Below are positions 26,301 through 37,098 of a stretch of 64,000 bases of DNA, in pieces. The DNA is taken from contig VZRR01010412.1 of the NCBI GenBank assembly GCA_013398015.1, positions 124,001-188,000 of the forward strand, given 5' to 3'. Source of the DNA: Oreocharis arfaki. Taxonomy: Eukaryota; Chordata; Aves; Passeriformes; Paramythiidae. The position numbers and the translations under genes were made by a program. Each line of letters begins with the position of its first letter. The stretch's first letter is position 1. Under the pieces are notes generated by a model. The model saw only the letters and a list, made by a program, of their open reading frames with translations. It was not told the origin of the DNA and searched no databases.

Positions 26301-26444
26301 TTCTCAAACTAACTTTGGGGGGTTGCGTTGGGAGACTTCGTTTGACTGTGTCACATTCAGCTGACTGAAAACCTTAGTGTGGAAGCAGTGATTTCTACAC
26401 GTGGTATTCACTGCAGAGCAACTCTTAAATCACCAATATCTTGT

Positions 26445-26697
26445 TCATAGAATCTCAGAATGGTTTGGGTTGGAAGGGACCCTAAAATCATCTCATTACA
26501 TGTGTCCATGGGCAGAGACAGCTTCCACTGCCCCAAGTTGCTCCAAGCCCCATCCAGCCGGGCCTTGGACAATTCCAGGGATCCAGGGGCAGCCAGAGCT
26601 TCTCTGGGCACCCTGTGCCAGGGCCTCCCCACCCTCATGGGGAACAATTCCTTCCCAATATCCAATATAATCCTCCCTCTTTCAGCTTAAAGTCATT
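26445..26697 (-). mobile_element. CR1 LINE fragment, 5'-truncated, minus strand
   Basis: It begins TCATAGAATCTCAGAATGG followed by TTTGGGTTGGAAGGGACC, CCATGGGCAGAGACAGC, CCAGCCGGGCCTTGGACA and the GGATCCAGGGGCAGCC variant, ending near TTTCAGCTTAAAGTCATT. This is the same 3' segment as the 8925 copy and points the same way. It has no coding capacity. Confidence 0.93.
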
Positions 26698-27205
26698 CAG
26701 AACGTAAATTGGGGGTCAGGCAGCGAGGAAGAGATGCCCAGGCATTACCTTTGTGGTGCAGCCAGCCAAAATTTTCTGTCTTAAAGGACCTTTTATTCCA
26801 TGTATAGAAAGGATTACAGCTCCTCACCTGTGGAATATGGAATTTTAACGGAAATACCTAGAATTCTGAATCTCTTTGTCTGACACAGCAGAGCTGATTT
26901 GAGGAGTAACAAATAGAGGAATTGTTAGATGTGTTGCCAAATATCACTGTAATCCCACGAGTTCAGAAACCCACACTTGCTAATATGCCTCCAGCATCTG
27001 TGGGAGTTCTGTTTTAAAAGCAGGATTAAATATGATAACACACTATAGATCTTAACATATTCAATTTGCAACAGACAAAACCCTCTTTAATAGCAATTAC
27101 ACAATATGTGTGAGCTGGTATCATAGCTGCAGTTTATACGAGCAGAGGGAATTTGTAAAGCTGAAGTCTATTCATTCAAAAATGATAGTTATGTGACTGC
27201 TTGGG

Positions 27206-27227
27206 TCATTCCACTAGAGTGGAATGA
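27206..27227. repeat. 22-bp near-perfect palindrome
   Basis: TCATTCCACT and AGTGGAATGA are perfect 10-base reverse complements separated by AG. The arms contain GGAATG, the core of TEAD-type MCAT sites, once on each strand. A two-base centre is too small for a hairpin loop, so a dimeric protein site is the more natural reading if it has a function. Confidence 0.7.
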
Positions 27228-28019
27228 GTTTTGTGATAGGTTTATCAATTTCTTCACTGACAAGTGAGATTTTAAGATTTTTCTCAGCAACACTAAAACT
27301 GATTTGGCTACTCCAAAATTCGCTAACCATCTGTGCACAGGAATCAAAATGTCAGGATTATTTAGACAAAATATCTTTTTTCCTTCTGCTCTGAAGCATT
27401 AAAATAGACAATGGATAAAACTCACCATGCTAAAAGGAGCTGCAAGTTTATCCAAGTAAAATTTTTAGCAAGTGCCTGTGAAAGATATTCATTTGGAAAC
27501 AATAAAATTGGATGGGCCTGATTGTGTCTTGAATGTAGTGGAATGAAAACGGTGTTGTTACATGTAAGAAAAAGCAGATTAGGGGGTTCAGCCAGGACTC
27601 CTTGTAGTTACAGTCTCTTTTGAGGAAAACAGAAGTGGAATTTATTCATAACCTTGTAGTTCCTACCTTGGCTTGGTTCCAGGACTTGTTTGCCTTAGAG
27701 TTCCAGATGCTTATTTGCTTAAAGGGTAGCCCTTTCTCCAGCCGTCTGTCTAACAGTCACTTAATATTTATTTGTTTTTACAAATGTGTTCCCCTGTGTT
27801 CTCAGTCCATATGTCACAAAAAAAAGTATGAGCCCAGCTCTCCATGGAGTATCAATGTTATCCTCCCTTTCCCATTCTTGACTTTGACCCGATAAGAAAA
27901 ATCCCTGAATCCCAGTTTTTTTCTTCACCCAGTGTTTCCATCCAACACTGTTGCTCTGCAGCCAGTCCTTTGGAGTTTGTGTCCTAACTCCTGTTCTCCT
28001 CTTGATGCAGCTTTTATAG

Positions 28020-28900
28020 AGATTTTTTTTTTTTTTTCACTTCCCTGTGTAGTGTGGAAGATTCCTTCCAGTTAATTACTTGTGTAGTCTTCTTGGTATG
28101 GAATTGGGCCAGTGCTGAAATTTAGCCCTCAAAGTCCCTTCTGCCTGTTGCATCATTCTCTTTTTGTTAAAACAAAACCAACCCCCACCATTCCAACTAA
28201 CCAAACAATAAACTCTTGGATTTTCCCCCTTCTGAGCCTAATCTTTAGTCAGGAGTCTGTAAGGAGCCTTCTCTGAGTTTTAATAATTAGCTTTAAATTT
28301 TCCTTCCCCTCCAAACTCCTCGAGTCTGTCCTTTGGCTCTCCAGGCCTGAGCACCTCACATACCTTAAACCCTTCTGCTCCGGTTTCCAGTTGCTGCCTC
28401 AGAACTGCAGAGACCCTTCAGTGATGTATTCCCCCGCTGCTTTTGCTGAGTGACTCCCCTTTCTCTCTGCTCTTATTTTCATCACTTTCCCCCCTGTCTT
28501 TCTACATGGAAAGCTTTTCTTTTACTATATGACAAAAAGCTATTTCTGACCCTTGTCATCTCATGATCCTTTTTCTGTCCCCCCGATTTTCTCCCTTTTT
28601 TATCACTTCTGGAAGACTTTCCTTTTCCCATTCCTTGATTCTATCCACTAGTGAGCTCTTCTTCATTCCCCACCTGCTTCCCTGGGGAACCACCTTTCTG
28701 TTTTCGATGCCTCACAGCTCCCGGCTCACAGAAGCCCACGTACACCCTTTGCCTGCCTTCTATAAATCGAGCCCCGTCGCTGTCGGCTTCCACACATCCC
28801 CTCATTTGTTCCTTTTAGGCTTTATTTCCTCCTCCCCAGCTCATTTGTTTCTCCCATCTCCGCTCACCGAGGCTGGCAGTGCCCATACGTTAGCTGGCAC
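28020..28900. repeat. Pyrimidine-rich low-complexity block
   Basis: Over about 0.9 kb the + strand is clearly enriched in C and T, with many TTTTC, CCCCC and CTTCC runs, and poor in G. The 142-codon frame at 28563-28991 is a consequence: its peptide is rich in Ser, Phe, Leu and Pro and has no domain. The bias is a strand asymmetry, not an exact repeat. Confidence 0.6.
28023..28037. repeat. Poly-T run
   Basis: About 15 consecutive T residues at the left edge of a long pyrimidine-rich block. No adjacent element is recognised. Confidence 0.85.
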
Positions 28901-29010
28901 TGTCAGATGTTCTCAGATCAATGATTTTGTTTCATTTAGAAGACCGATGGTGAGGAGAGAGCTGCTGTCCTCAAGAAGTTTGAAGGTTTGAAAGCAATCT
29001 TTTAGCTACC

Positions 29011-29025
29011 AAAAAAAAAAAAAAA
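29011..29025. repeat. Poly-A run
   Basis: Fifteen consecutive A residues, followed by GTTTGAAAAATC. A similar AAGTTTGAAGG lies 35 bp upstream, which superficially resembles a target-site duplication, but the enclosed stretch is too short to be a retrocopy. Confidence 0.85.
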
Positions 29026-29413
29026 GTTTGAAAAATCAAAGGAGTTATGTGAGGCACTTTCGAAAGAAATATAAGGGAAATCAATCCTGCTAAATAAGCT
29101 TAAATCTAAACCAACAGTTGTCTGAAATAATACCAGGGAAGAAGATTTATCTGCAGTATTGATATTCTTAACTGCCTGGATCCAAGCTGTGGCTCCCATC
29201 CAAATGGAGTGCTGCACGGAGATGGGAGTGCAGGATCAGACTGGGAAGCAAATCTGGATTTCTATACATATATTTATATATATAAATAGAAACACAGGTC
29301 CACAGGTGTCTGCCTACCTAAACTGAAGACCTGATGTTTCATTTTCCTAAAGCTGCATTTTCTAATAGGAGTTGAAACAAAAATGAAACCTGGATTTACT
29401 TGTCTGTTTTACA

Positions 29414-29464
29414 GAGCCACAGAATCATTTCGGTTGGAAAAGAGCTCTAAGATCAACAAGTCCA
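29414..29464 (-). mobile_element. Short CR1 3'-end fragment, minus strand
   Basis: About 50 bp resemble the terminal segment of an avian CR1 subfamily: CACAGAATCATTTCGGTTGG, then AAAAGAGCTCTAAGATCA and CAAGTCCA. The octamer tail is degraded to a single copy. The insertion is either extremely 5'-truncated or old and eroded. Confidence 0.65.
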
Positions 29465-29859
29465 TTTGGAAATACCACGATTTATTTCCATATTTAGAAA
29501 TAACACAACTGGCATTTGAAAACAAAGAACACTGCTCCTGATTAATTGATTCAGTGCTGAATGAAGCTAAGAAACCTGTGTATGTTTGAAGACAAATGAA
29601 GGGCAGGCATTCTGATTTAGCAGTTCTGACCTTTTCAAGTTTTCCATCTTAAATAATAATTGAAGCCATAAGTAAATAAATTCAACTTTGCCTGCAGATG
29701 TTGAACTCTTTAACGTCCTTTTCCTGTGACATAGGCACTGCCTGATACTCCTGGCACAAACAGGCTTATCGTGCCCCGTGCTGGGGCTGGCTGACAGTCT
29801 CTGGGAACTGTTTTCTTTCCTCCAGGCACATGATTAAAATGCAGTTCCAATCAATAAAT

Positions 29860-30235
29860 CTGCGCGGGTTCTGTGGGTGGGAAATGTTCGCCCAGGGGGC
29901 CTCCGTGTCCCGGGGGTATTTCTTTTCTTCAATCTTGCTGTACTCACGAGAGAACCAAATTACAAAGAGTCTTGTTTACCTGGACTGCCTGTCGAGGTTG
30001 TTTTTGGCTGCCTGCTGGAGCTGGAGCGAGCAGCGCGGAGCACAGGGCCACTCTCACGTGCTGCTGGATAAACACGGGGATGTCAGCGCTGGGGCTCCCC
30101 GTCAGCAGTGCTGGCTGCCAGCATCGCCTCTGGGGGATCTCTGCTTCGGGAAGATCAAATAGCTCAGCCTGCACTCCTTTGGTGTTGGGGGAACAGTGCT
30201 GGGACGTCATAGGAAAGGTCTTGGATGCTGAGACG
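29860..30235. promoter_or_regulatory. CpG-dense intronic block (candidate orphan CpG island)
   Basis: By hand count there are about 18 CpG dinucleotides in roughly 375 bp, where the surrounding intron has long runs with none. G+C is a little over 50%, giving an observed/expected CpG near 0.6, the usual threshold. Sites include GCGCGG, CCCGGGGG, a CACGTG E-box at 30055-30060 and GACGTCAT, a CRE-like site, at 30203-30210. There is no clear open frame or splice structure. It may be an alternative promoter, an enhancer, or a GC-rich block by chance. Confidence 0.35.
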
Positions 30236-31269
30236 TGATTTTAGCTGAACTTCCCCACTTCTCAAGGACAGCAGAGTTGGCTGTTTCCCTTTCCTTGAAT
30301 GAGGGTTACCCCAGCTGATCAAAGAGCAATATGTGAGCCACTAATCAGTTTTAGATGCTCTTTACTCCAGCAGCAATGGCTTTCATGCAATCGATTAAAA
30401 GGAAATTTTAATGGTCTCAATAATTGTGCTTTTAAAGGGAACACGGCAGTTATTATTGAACTCCTAATTTATTATATCCCATGGAGATCAGTTTGGAAAA
30501 TCAAAACATAAGCTTTCAAAATGCATCATCCCCTGCAGTCTCACTGGTTTATTTCTTAAATTTGCATATCATCTTTGTGAATAATGGTAACAATGAAGCA
30601 ACTGCATTCAACACACAACTTTTTCCATTTCTAACTTCTGTGTTGTGGGAGATGCAGGAGGAAATGTTCTATTCCTGCCTGAATTCAGCAGAAGGTAGGA
30701 CATGTTTCCATGCATCCATGCAGCCAGGAAAAGCATCTCGTTGGTTTCTTCAATGGATTACTTTCAAGGAAAACACTGCTCCTTATCTGCCCATAGATGC
30801 AAACTGGGGTTCCAGGCAGCAGAAGTTCAGCTACATGATGCACATCTGAATTATTTATTCAGAAATAATAAGCGTGCTTTATCGACACACACTGAGAGGA
30901 TTATCTGAGTTACATGGAAAGCTGCTGTGGAGCCTTTCCTGAACTAATTTGGGAATATTCAGGAAACACCCTATTCACTTTGAAATGCCCAGAGTCCAGA
31001 CTATAGGTTGAAGCTCACTTATCCCATAAATTTATTTTTCTTAAATTTGTAAAGTATGGGCAGCATTACAAATGTTAATGCTACTATTATAGGATCATAA
31101 TTTAAAAATACCAGCATTCTCCAAAGGCTCCAGCAGTGTGTCATTTCCCTGCTTTATTAAAATGAATGAACAGATGTACAATTTATTTCTGCTGAACTAT
31201 CATCTAAATTCATAAGCTATTTCTCATGTGCCTGAAATCCATGTTGGTTTCCCATTTCCTTTGCCTTAG

Positions 31270-31292
31270 AAAAAAAAGAAAAAAAAAAAAAA
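31270..31292. repeat. Poly-A run interrupted by one G
   Basis: Two A runs separated by a single G, with no recognisable element beside them. Confidence 0.85.
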
Positions 31293-32111
31293 TATTCCAC
31301 TCTCACATTTATCACTCTGGGGATATAAACGAGAAGTATACTCTCCACTTCGTTCGCTTTAGACTAATACCCTCAATACAATTTAAATCCCATCTCTTCA
31401 AGGCTATTCACAAAGCCCAGGCATTGGGGCACCCAGGGTCTGAACGGACAAGTCCCTTCCTGTCTGGGCAGGGGGACTCCAAGGACATTTCCCTGCCAGG
31501 ACAAGGGGCACAGAGCAGCCGTGTTTAATCTTTTGGGCTGGCATTTCCAGTGCCAGCGGAGGAGACGCAATTCCTCAGCTGGAGGGTGGGGAACACCAAG
31601 GAAAGGACAGATAATGGCTGTAAGGTGGGAGAGGTGAGAAGGTTGGGTGTGACAGGAGTGAAATTTGAGGCTGAGGAACGAGTGGCAGCCGGCCCCAGAC
31701 ACTCCAAATGAGCTTTCTGTGCCTGGCAGCAGAGCCGAGACACGGCAGGTGCTCGCTGCAAGGGATAAACCCAACAAGACAATGCAGAGATTGGAGGGAA
31801 TAAAACTGTGCACGTGAAACAGAGATGTTGCCATGGGAAAAAATGAGCACAAAAAACCCCAGACAGTGCTCTCAGCCCGTCGCAATCGCCGTGTTTGTTG
31901 GCAGGGTTCGTGGGCAATGCAAGGGTGGCATTTTGCTTTAATTCCATGTGAGGGATGAGGGGATGACACGTTCTAGGGGTTCTGGCAGGGTTTTTTCTGT
32001 AAACCTTATTTCTGAGGGTTTATATTGTAAGCAAATAAAAAAAAAAAATCAGTGGTTTGATGTTGAAAACTGAATTCTCAGGCTCTGATTGTAGGTTTTA
32101 AGTCTTTTTAA

Positions 32112-32125
32112 TTTTTTTTTTTTTT
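32112..32125. repeat. Poly-T run
   Basis: Fourteen consecutive T residues in AT-rich intron, with no recognisable adjacent element. A poly-A run lies about 70 bp upstream near 32037-32048 on the + strand. Confidence 0.8.
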
Positions 32126-35100
32126 AAATAAAAATCACTTTGGCAAAGAGAGGAGTGGAACAGAATGCAAATCAATCTGCTTTCTTCATTTCATAGCTGC
32201 TCTGGAATTTAAATGCAGGCCTTTAAATTCCTTTTTGCCAGACAATTCAGGAAAATGATGAAGTAATGGCTGAGATTTTTTAAAAGCACGATTTTCTCCA
32301 GAAATCTTGTCTGCTTGGCAGGAGAAGTTTGTTCCTGGGGGACTGCACAGGACGAGTTTTAATTCACTAATAAAAATGGAGGAGTTCTAAGTGGAGCAGG
32401 AATTTTGCTACAGTGGCCACGTTGCAGCCTCAAAACAATTAAACTTCGATATCTAGTGCTGCCACTCTTGCCCGCTTTGGATCCTTCCCCAAGCCCAGAT
32501 CAGAGTTATTTTCCTCCTTCCTTTCCTTACATTTTGTTGCCAAGAGAGGACATGACCAGCTAGGAGAGCTACAGGCACAATTTTTATCTGCAGTAAGGAG
32601 AGCAGGAGTGATTTTGCAGTTGCAGGCTGTATCTCCAGCTGCCAGCACCAAACCCAGCATAATGAAGAGTCTTGGATGATGGGGAGTTTCAGACTGGAAT
32701 CTCAGTTAGGAAATTCTTTCCTATCACTTGGTTTTGAGCACGGGAAAAAAAAAATCATGGCAATCCAGTGAGCTTCCTGGATGTTAATGAGCATCATAGA
32801 CCTTAAAAATGTTAGAAAATCAGGCTGATGTGTTTTGCTCTGTATAGATTCTCAGATTTGGGCTTCTCGTAAAACTTTTGGGGAAGGGTTCTCTAGATAT
32901 CCTCAAATTCCTCCCTCCTGTTTGTATAATTTCCAGTATTTGCTTATTTTTCCTTCAAGAGCTTTGGGGTTACAGTGATCTGATCTCTGTGATTTCCCAG
33001 CAATCCTCTACAATCCTTCAGCATCCTTGCAGGTGACAAGTTTTGCCTCACCTCTGGTGAGGATTTCCCTTGCCTCCACCAAAGCCCAGCAGTTCTTGGC
33101 CTTGTCCCTGTGCAGGTGACACCCAGACAAACCTTTAATCCAGAACCACATGGAATTATACCAGACCATAGTCTGTGCTTTAGACCTCTGCCTCTCCCAT
33201 TGCTCTTTGCCTTCCCCACCGTGGGCAGGAATCAGGGGCTGTAATCCAGCCTGGGCTCCCCAGTGCTGAGCAGATGGAACAATTCCTGCCTCTGCCCTGC
33301 ATGTGGAGCAACTTCTTGCACTTCTCAACAGAGTTTTGCTGTTTGCACAACATAAAATCGCCTTTATTGTCCACAATTCTTCTTCCAGCACAGAGAAAGT
33401 GACAAAACCAACGTCTGCTGTCTGTGGTTTCTTCTTCTTTCATCCTCAGCTCAGGAGGAGAGGAGCGTATAGATTTTGAGGACTTTGATGCGATGGGATT
33501 TTGCTGCTGTTTGTTTTCTTCTCTACCTGTGGTTTTGTGTTTGATATGGAGAATTGATTAAGTCATCTGGGTGCTGTCTTTTTATTTGTTTTGGATTTTG
33601 TAGTAGAACAGGCTGAGCATATTTCACACACAAAGGAGAGCCTGCAGGCACTGTGTGGGGCTCTACAGGCACTGTCTATAGGTTCTTGAATTTATGTCCC
33701 ATTTAGGCACGCTGGGATCTTCTCTAATGCACCAAAACTTCTGTCCTGCAGCTCCTGTTCTGGGTTTCTCTTAAGGTAAGGAATCCTGACAGCTGTGCCA
33801 GGGCTTGTCCTGTGGGCAAATGTGCACAGGGGTTCAGGAGGAAATTCATCAATTCCAGGGGTAGTCGAGAGTGAGCTTCATTAAGAGAATGTTTTATAAC
33901 CATATAGCATTTTTCATTCCAAAGGACCCCAGAGGAACATACAGAAAATGGATCTTCTCTGTGGGCAAGCAGAAAATTAAATTGCAACTTTCTGCTGCTT
34001 GCAGAGAAAACTGAGGTGTAAGACTTCATTTCCTTTATTAAAGAATTCTGCTCAGGAAAGTTGCTTTAATTTCTAAGGGAGCATTGCAGGTAATGGTTAA
34101 CCCTGATGTTGTATTTTTACACTCAAAATCTTGTTGATGGGCAAAGTGGGAGCCCACCTTATATATAAAGCCAAGAATTTATTGCTAGTAAAATTGAAAA
34201 CTAATCCAAGTTCATCCTAATCCAAGAATAATTATTAATTCTGATTGAATTACTGAAACAAGCAAACATTATTCAACTTAGAAAAATTGTCAATAGTGAT
34301 AATAGGACAGATGAAGAGGTGTTGTACACACCTTTCTTAGCTCCCACCCCTTCTCCTGCTGTTTCTCTCACCATTTCCTTGCTCCTCTGGGCCATGAACT
34401 TGGTGGTTTCATTCCAGTGTTTGTGCTCAGGGTGTTATGGGGAGTTGTGGCACTCGGAGTCTTTTGCCAGGACAAATGTGGTGCTCGTGCTGATATTTCC
34501 TCCCCCTGCCCTTGGCATCATTTGGAGTCTCGTTATATCTTTGAGAACAAGTTTCTCTGTGTTGCTCCCTCTTCATCGCCCTGAAGCTCCACGTTGGGTC
34601 CAAATTTACTGTATCTGATGTCTCTCACATTTGTTGGATCCTCTGCTGCCCCTTTTGAGCAGGCTCTGCACCATCACCAGTCCCCTGGAGCTGTGATACT
34701 CACCCACCCCGGGCTCAGAGGGCAGAGCCTGGCTGTGGCAGCAGCCTCAGGATGCACGATAAGGAATATTTGTGTACCAGCAGAGCCAGGATCTGTAGGG
34801 TGCAAACCTCACTTGCAGGAGTCAAACTGAGCTGCTGGACATGAGGTGTCTCAGGCTTTCAGGGAGCAGTAAGAGGAGGTTTTTGTGTTTCGTCCCAGAC
34901 ACAGCACTGGGTGCTTCGGCTGGCTGAGGTACAGAGTGGTGTCTTTAACGAGCTCCCCAGCTTCTCTGAGACCCCACGAGGGCGCTGGGCTGTCTGAACT
35001 CAGGACTGTGGTGTGTCACAAGTGATCAAAGTCTCTGCTGACAAGGAAAATGAAGTGGTTCTCAGCTAAACAATATTAAAAATCCACCAGAAGTGAAAGG

Positions 35101-35546
35101 AGACCAAAAACCTGGCAGTGGCAAAAGGGACACGTGGTGAGAACCAGGAGGGGTTTTGTGGGTCCCCAGTAGAGAGTGTAAGCAGGAAAGCCAGGGCTGA
35201 GCCGTGCCAGCGTGTGTGTGGCTGTCACAAAGGTTATCTTCCAGCTTAATGCAGGCAACTTTTCTCCCTCTGGTTTTCCTTCCTTCCTCCAAGCTCAGTG
35301 CCCCTGACTTTGAGTGAAAATATCACAAGTAATTGAAGTTGCAAACCCCAGCAGAATACTAAATTTGAAATTAGGCGAAAATGCTCATCAGTTGGAGCAC
35401 AGAAGTCCTGGGCAATTTTTCTAATGCTGTATTACAGCAATTGGAATTTCTTCTTTTTTTTTCCCCCCAACTGCTTCACTAACGGAATTGATTGAATTAA
35501 ATGTGTTCTGTGGTGCCAGCGAACCTCTGACCCCGGTTACTCAGGA

Positions 35547-35728
35547 TAATCAGGGGGTAATCAGCCTGCTGTGATCCGAGCTCCAAAGGAGCAAGAATAT
35601 TGTAAGGTTCAGGGAGCCTGTGCTGGCATTAATCAGATGTCGTCAGGGTTTGATTATAAATCCTAAAGACCACCAAATTGATACAACATGGTTTAATCCA
35701 CTAAAAATTAGGTATCTACATATTAATC
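35547..35728. promoter_or_regulatory. Cluster of TAATC/GATTA homeodomain cores (candidate enhancer)
   Basis: Six copies of the five-base core recognised by K50 homeodomains such as OTX and PITX lie within 182 bp: TAATC at 35547, 35558, 35630, 35694 and 35724, and GATTA at 35652. Counting both strands, about 0.4 would be expected in random DNA of even composition. The block is unique sequence with no repeat signature. Regulatory function is inferred only from motif density. Confidence 0.3.
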
Positions 35729-36743
35729 ACCGAGTTGAATATCTGCAAGTGATTGCTTTTCTAGTAAGTGAAGTCAGGTGTCAATGCTTTGGAATGTCCC
35801 ACAGTTAGTCATAAATATAATGATCAGCATCAGCACAAAAGTAGCATTAGCCAGATTAAAAAAAGATTTTGTTCTAGCCTCAAATAGATTTTTTTTTCCC
35901 TGCTGTTGGAGTTTTACAGCTCCATTGAAATGGCTCCTCGTGTCTCTACTCTAATTACGAGCTTACTCAGAGGCAAGAAATAGGAGATGTTCCTGAGGTA
36001 CCTGCAAGCACAGCACTTTTCTGCCTTCCAAGGGGAGGAAGGGTGGCTGCTTACAGTATATCACACTGCTGTGTACAGAAATAAAGTGCTATTTATTGTC
36101 CCTTAAAATGATTTTCCCTAGAAGTGGCAAGCTCAGGTGAAAAATCTGTATCTAGAAATGTGTGTTAGGATCCAATTAATTCCTCCTGTACTGGCTGTCC
36201 TTGGGAAGAGCTCGGTGTGGCAATTCTGATGCAGATGTATGAGCACATTACATGGAGGTTTCTGCAGGAGAAGGAGAACCAGTCTTAAAAGAGAGGAACG
36301 GCACAGTCTCTTAATAAACTCGTGCTCTTCATACATGTCCTGGTTTAATAAACACTCAGCCCTGCAGAAAAGCTTTTTGATATAAACTGAAGATGATACC
36401 GAATTCTTTTTTATCCTATTGGTGCCACCTGTATTTCCTGGGAATTGCCTTTATTTGCATGAGACATTTGGTGTGCTTGGAATCAGAGGAATTGAATTGC
36501 TGCTGAAGGATTTCCAGGCATCCCACAGTGTTAGCTGGGACCAGGATGAGGGAATTGCACAAAATCTGGGTGTCCCTGCAAGTGTCAGTTCTAGTGACCA
36601 GGGGCTGTGTAGGTGCCTTGTGCTGCCACCATGGGCACCCCTGTGCTCGGGGTGACACTTCTCACTTCCCAGCAACACCCTACAGGGACGGCCCTCCCAG
36701 GAACAACAACCAGGGTGTGCTCCTGGGACAGCCCCCTTTGCTG

Positions 36744-37098
36744 TTCATAGAATCATAAAACCACCAAATGCTTTGGTTGAAGGGACCTTAAAGAACAACT
36801 CACCCCACCCTGCCATGGCAGGGACACCTTCCACTGTCCCAGAAGGCTCCAAGCTCCATCCAGCCTGGCCTTGGACACTGCCAGGGATCCAGGGGCAGCC
36901 ACAGCTTCTCTGGGCACCTGTGCCAGGGCCTCCCCACCCTCACAGGGAGGAATTCCTTCCCAATATCCCATCTAACCCTACCCTCCTTCGGCTTAAAGCC
37001 ATTCCCCCTTGTCCTATCTGCATGCCCATACAAAAAGTCCCTCTCCAGCCTTTTTGAGGGTCCCTTCAGGTACTGGAAGGGGCTCTAAGGTACCACGT
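36744..37098 (-). mobile_element. CR1 LINE fragment, 5'-truncated, minus strand
   Basis: It opens TTCATAGAATCATAAAACC, then reads GGTTGAAGGGACCTTAAAG, CCATGGCAGGGACACC, CCAGCCTGGCCTTGGACA, GGATCCAGGGGCAGCC and CCTCACAGGGAGGAATTCC. It continues further than the other copies through CCCCCTTGTCCTATC, AGTCCCTCTCCAGCC and AGGTACTGGAAGGGGCTCTA. It is the longest CR1 copy in the window at about 355 bp, and is still only the non-coding 3' part. Confidence 0.93.

Noticed and set aside
28563..28991. 142-codon + frame
   Set aside because: It results from the pyrimidine-rich composition. The peptide is low complexity (Ser, Phe, Leu, Pro), with no splice or promoter support.
28976..29034. Possible retro-insertion with poly-A tail and AAGTTTGAA duplication
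   Set aside because: Only about 25 bp lie between the supposed duplication and the A run, too short for a retrocopy or SINE.
29830..30238. Overlapping open frames of 110-121 codons as an alternative first exon
   Set aside because: Three overlapping frames on + and one on - are all open because of GC content. No donor with cadherin-compatible coding was seen, so only the CpG density is reported.
31373..31969. 198-codon open frame on the minus strand, the longest in the window
   Set aside because: No domain, signal peptide or family resemblance. Two other minus-strand frames overlap it as well (31525-31947, 31575-31850). It lies in a locally GC-richer intron block where stops are rarer.
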